A DNA stretch of 64,000 nt from an uncultured Chthonomonas sp. (GTDB lineage Bacteria; Armatimonadota; Chthonomonadetes; Chthonomonadales; Chthonomonadaceae), in the NCBI GenBank assembly GCA_903859705.1, contig CAIONQ010000144.1, positions 24,535-88,534 of the forward strand. Direction: 5' to 3'. Below the pieces are notes generated by a model. It saw nothing but the letters and a program-made list of their open reading frames with translations, searched no databases and had not been told where the DNA came from. The position numbers and the translations under genes are program-made. Each line of letters opens with the position of its first letter. The first letter of the stretch is position 1. Below are positions 63,527 through 64,000 of the stretch, in pieces.

Positions 63527-63668
63527 ATTGTGTTTCTATTTGGGGCGGTGCCCCACCGCGGATGGTGGTGTTTTTGTGTTTTTTAATTGCTTAGTGGAGG
63601 TTGTTTTCTCTTTTTTGGTCCTTTTGTGTGCTGATTTTTGTATAGCATGTTGCTGTTGTTATGTTTAT

Positions 63669-63888
63669 GCGAGGGCCAGCCCTCGCGCCCCTATTGGGGA
63701 TTCTATCGCCTAATTTAGTTGCAGGTTGAATGCCCTTATGAGTTAGCTTTCTTCTTTGTGGGGACCAGTCCCCACACCCCTGTTGGGGATTCGCTCGTCT
63801 AATTTAGTTGCAGGTTGATTGCCCTTATGAGTTAGCTTTCTTCTTTGTGGGGACCAGTCCCCACACCCCTGTTGGGGCGCTAGTTGCG
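63669..63888. repeat. Intergenic 89-bp tandem repeats with hairpins
   Basis: The block from TAATTTAGTTGCAGGTTGA repeats at 63711 and 63800, a period of 89 bp, with a degenerate upstream copy from 63669. Each unit has the palindrome GGGGACCAGTCCCC (63760-63773 and 89 bp on) and CCCC-TGTT-GGGG. The degenerate copy has GCGAGGG-CCAG-CCCTCGC. No gene is seen here. Confidence 0.85.
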
Positions 63889-63902
63889 CGCCCCAAACCC
63901 CC

Positions 63903-63955
63903 AGCAAAATGAAAAAGGGCCTCCACCGCCTCCCATTTCGCTGGCGCATTTTGCT
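63903..63955. repeat. Inverted repeat downstream of the tandem repeats
   Basis: AGCAAAATG (63903-63911) and CATTTTGCT (63947-63955) are exact complements 35 bases apart, flanking a GC-rich stretch. It may mark the end of the repeat element or a small mobile sequence. No transposase is seen. Confidence 0.45.
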
Positions 63956-64000
63956 TATGAATAGTGACGGACCAAATGCGCCGCGAAACGGGTCCTGTCA

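Noticed and set aside
63541..63595. Plus-strand hairpin CACC/GGTG followed by TTTTTGTGTTTTTT
   Set aside because: No plus-strand gene precedes it, so a terminator role is unsupported.
63669..63888. CRISPR array
   Set aside because: The units are contiguous 89-bp tandem repeats without unique spacers, and no cas gene is near.
63743..63949. A 68-codon minus-strand frame over the tandem repeats
   Set aside because: Its sequence is only the translation of the repeats, with no Shine-Dalgarno or homology.

Overview
The window reads as chromosomal DNA of a diderm heterotroph. It has lipoprotein and Sec signals, an outer-membrane barrel ending in Phe, a dTDP-rhamnose and heptose-type cluster, moderate G+C, and many TTG/GTG starts behind good Shine-Dalgarno sequences. 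Gene content (GH29 fucosidase, several Gfo/Idh/MocA oxidoreductases and xylose-isomerase-like TIM barrels, Rex, split carB) would fit Armatimonadota or a related diderm lineage. No rRNA or marker gene here proves this, so the lineage is an inference. No prophage, IS element, tRNA or CRISPR array was seen.

Layout, left to right. 0-5 kb: the tail of an unknown gene, then a three-gene porin-cytochrome module (periplasmic decaheme cytochrome, 584-aa outer-membrane barrel, octaheme lipoprotein) that looks like a conduit for electrons across the outer membrane. 5-11 kb: an oxidoreductase, the Fe-S repair protein Ric, an ArsR-methyltransferase fusion divergent from ahcY around a clear dyad, a frameshifted GNAT gene and a diheme cytochrome. 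11-17.4 kb: glycan-related genes (GH116-like protein, GNAT, GH29 fucosidase, a DUF6807-like protein). 17.4-20.6 kb: OppD-type ATPase, an enolase-superfamily epimerase and a DUF1611 protein, a likely murein-peptide or D-glutamate salvage set. 20.6-22.4 kb: a ZTP riboswitch ahead of purH. 23.7-31.2 kb: rex with a Rex-like operator, a siroheme/haem block (precorrin-2 dehydrogenase-like, hemA, hemX), a TIM-barrel isomerase, a SurA-like chaperone and rsmI.

31.7-39.4 kb: surface polysaccharide genes on the + strand (sugar-phosphate transferase, galE, rfbA, GNAT, rfbC-like, rfbB, rfaE2, DPPR-synthase-like UbiA protein, rfbD). 39.5-52.7 kb: a long minus-strand pyrimidine operon under a textbook PyrR attenuator (pyrR-pyrB-pyrC-amidohydrolase-carA-GT39-carB N-half-membrane protein-carB C-half-secreted protein). 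The carbamoyl-phosphate synthase large subunit is split into two genes with an unrelated membrane-protein gene between them. 52.9-56.3 kb: nfo-moaD-moaE-lipid kinase-unknown protein, behind a strong promoter and an unassigned structured leader. 56.3-63.4 kb: an SDR, a TIM-barrel protein, three DUF421 paralogues, a CAAX-protease-related protein, an NTF2-like protein and a sugar ABC importer without its ATPase. The last 500 bases hold 89-bp tandem repeats rich in hairpins.

The strongest points for follow-up are the extracellular electron conduit, the interrupted split carB, the unassigned leader RNA before nfo-moaDE, the ZTP riboswitch and PyrR attenuator, the concentric dyad between ahcY and its probable regulator, and the perfect 19-bp hairpin at the start of rsmI.
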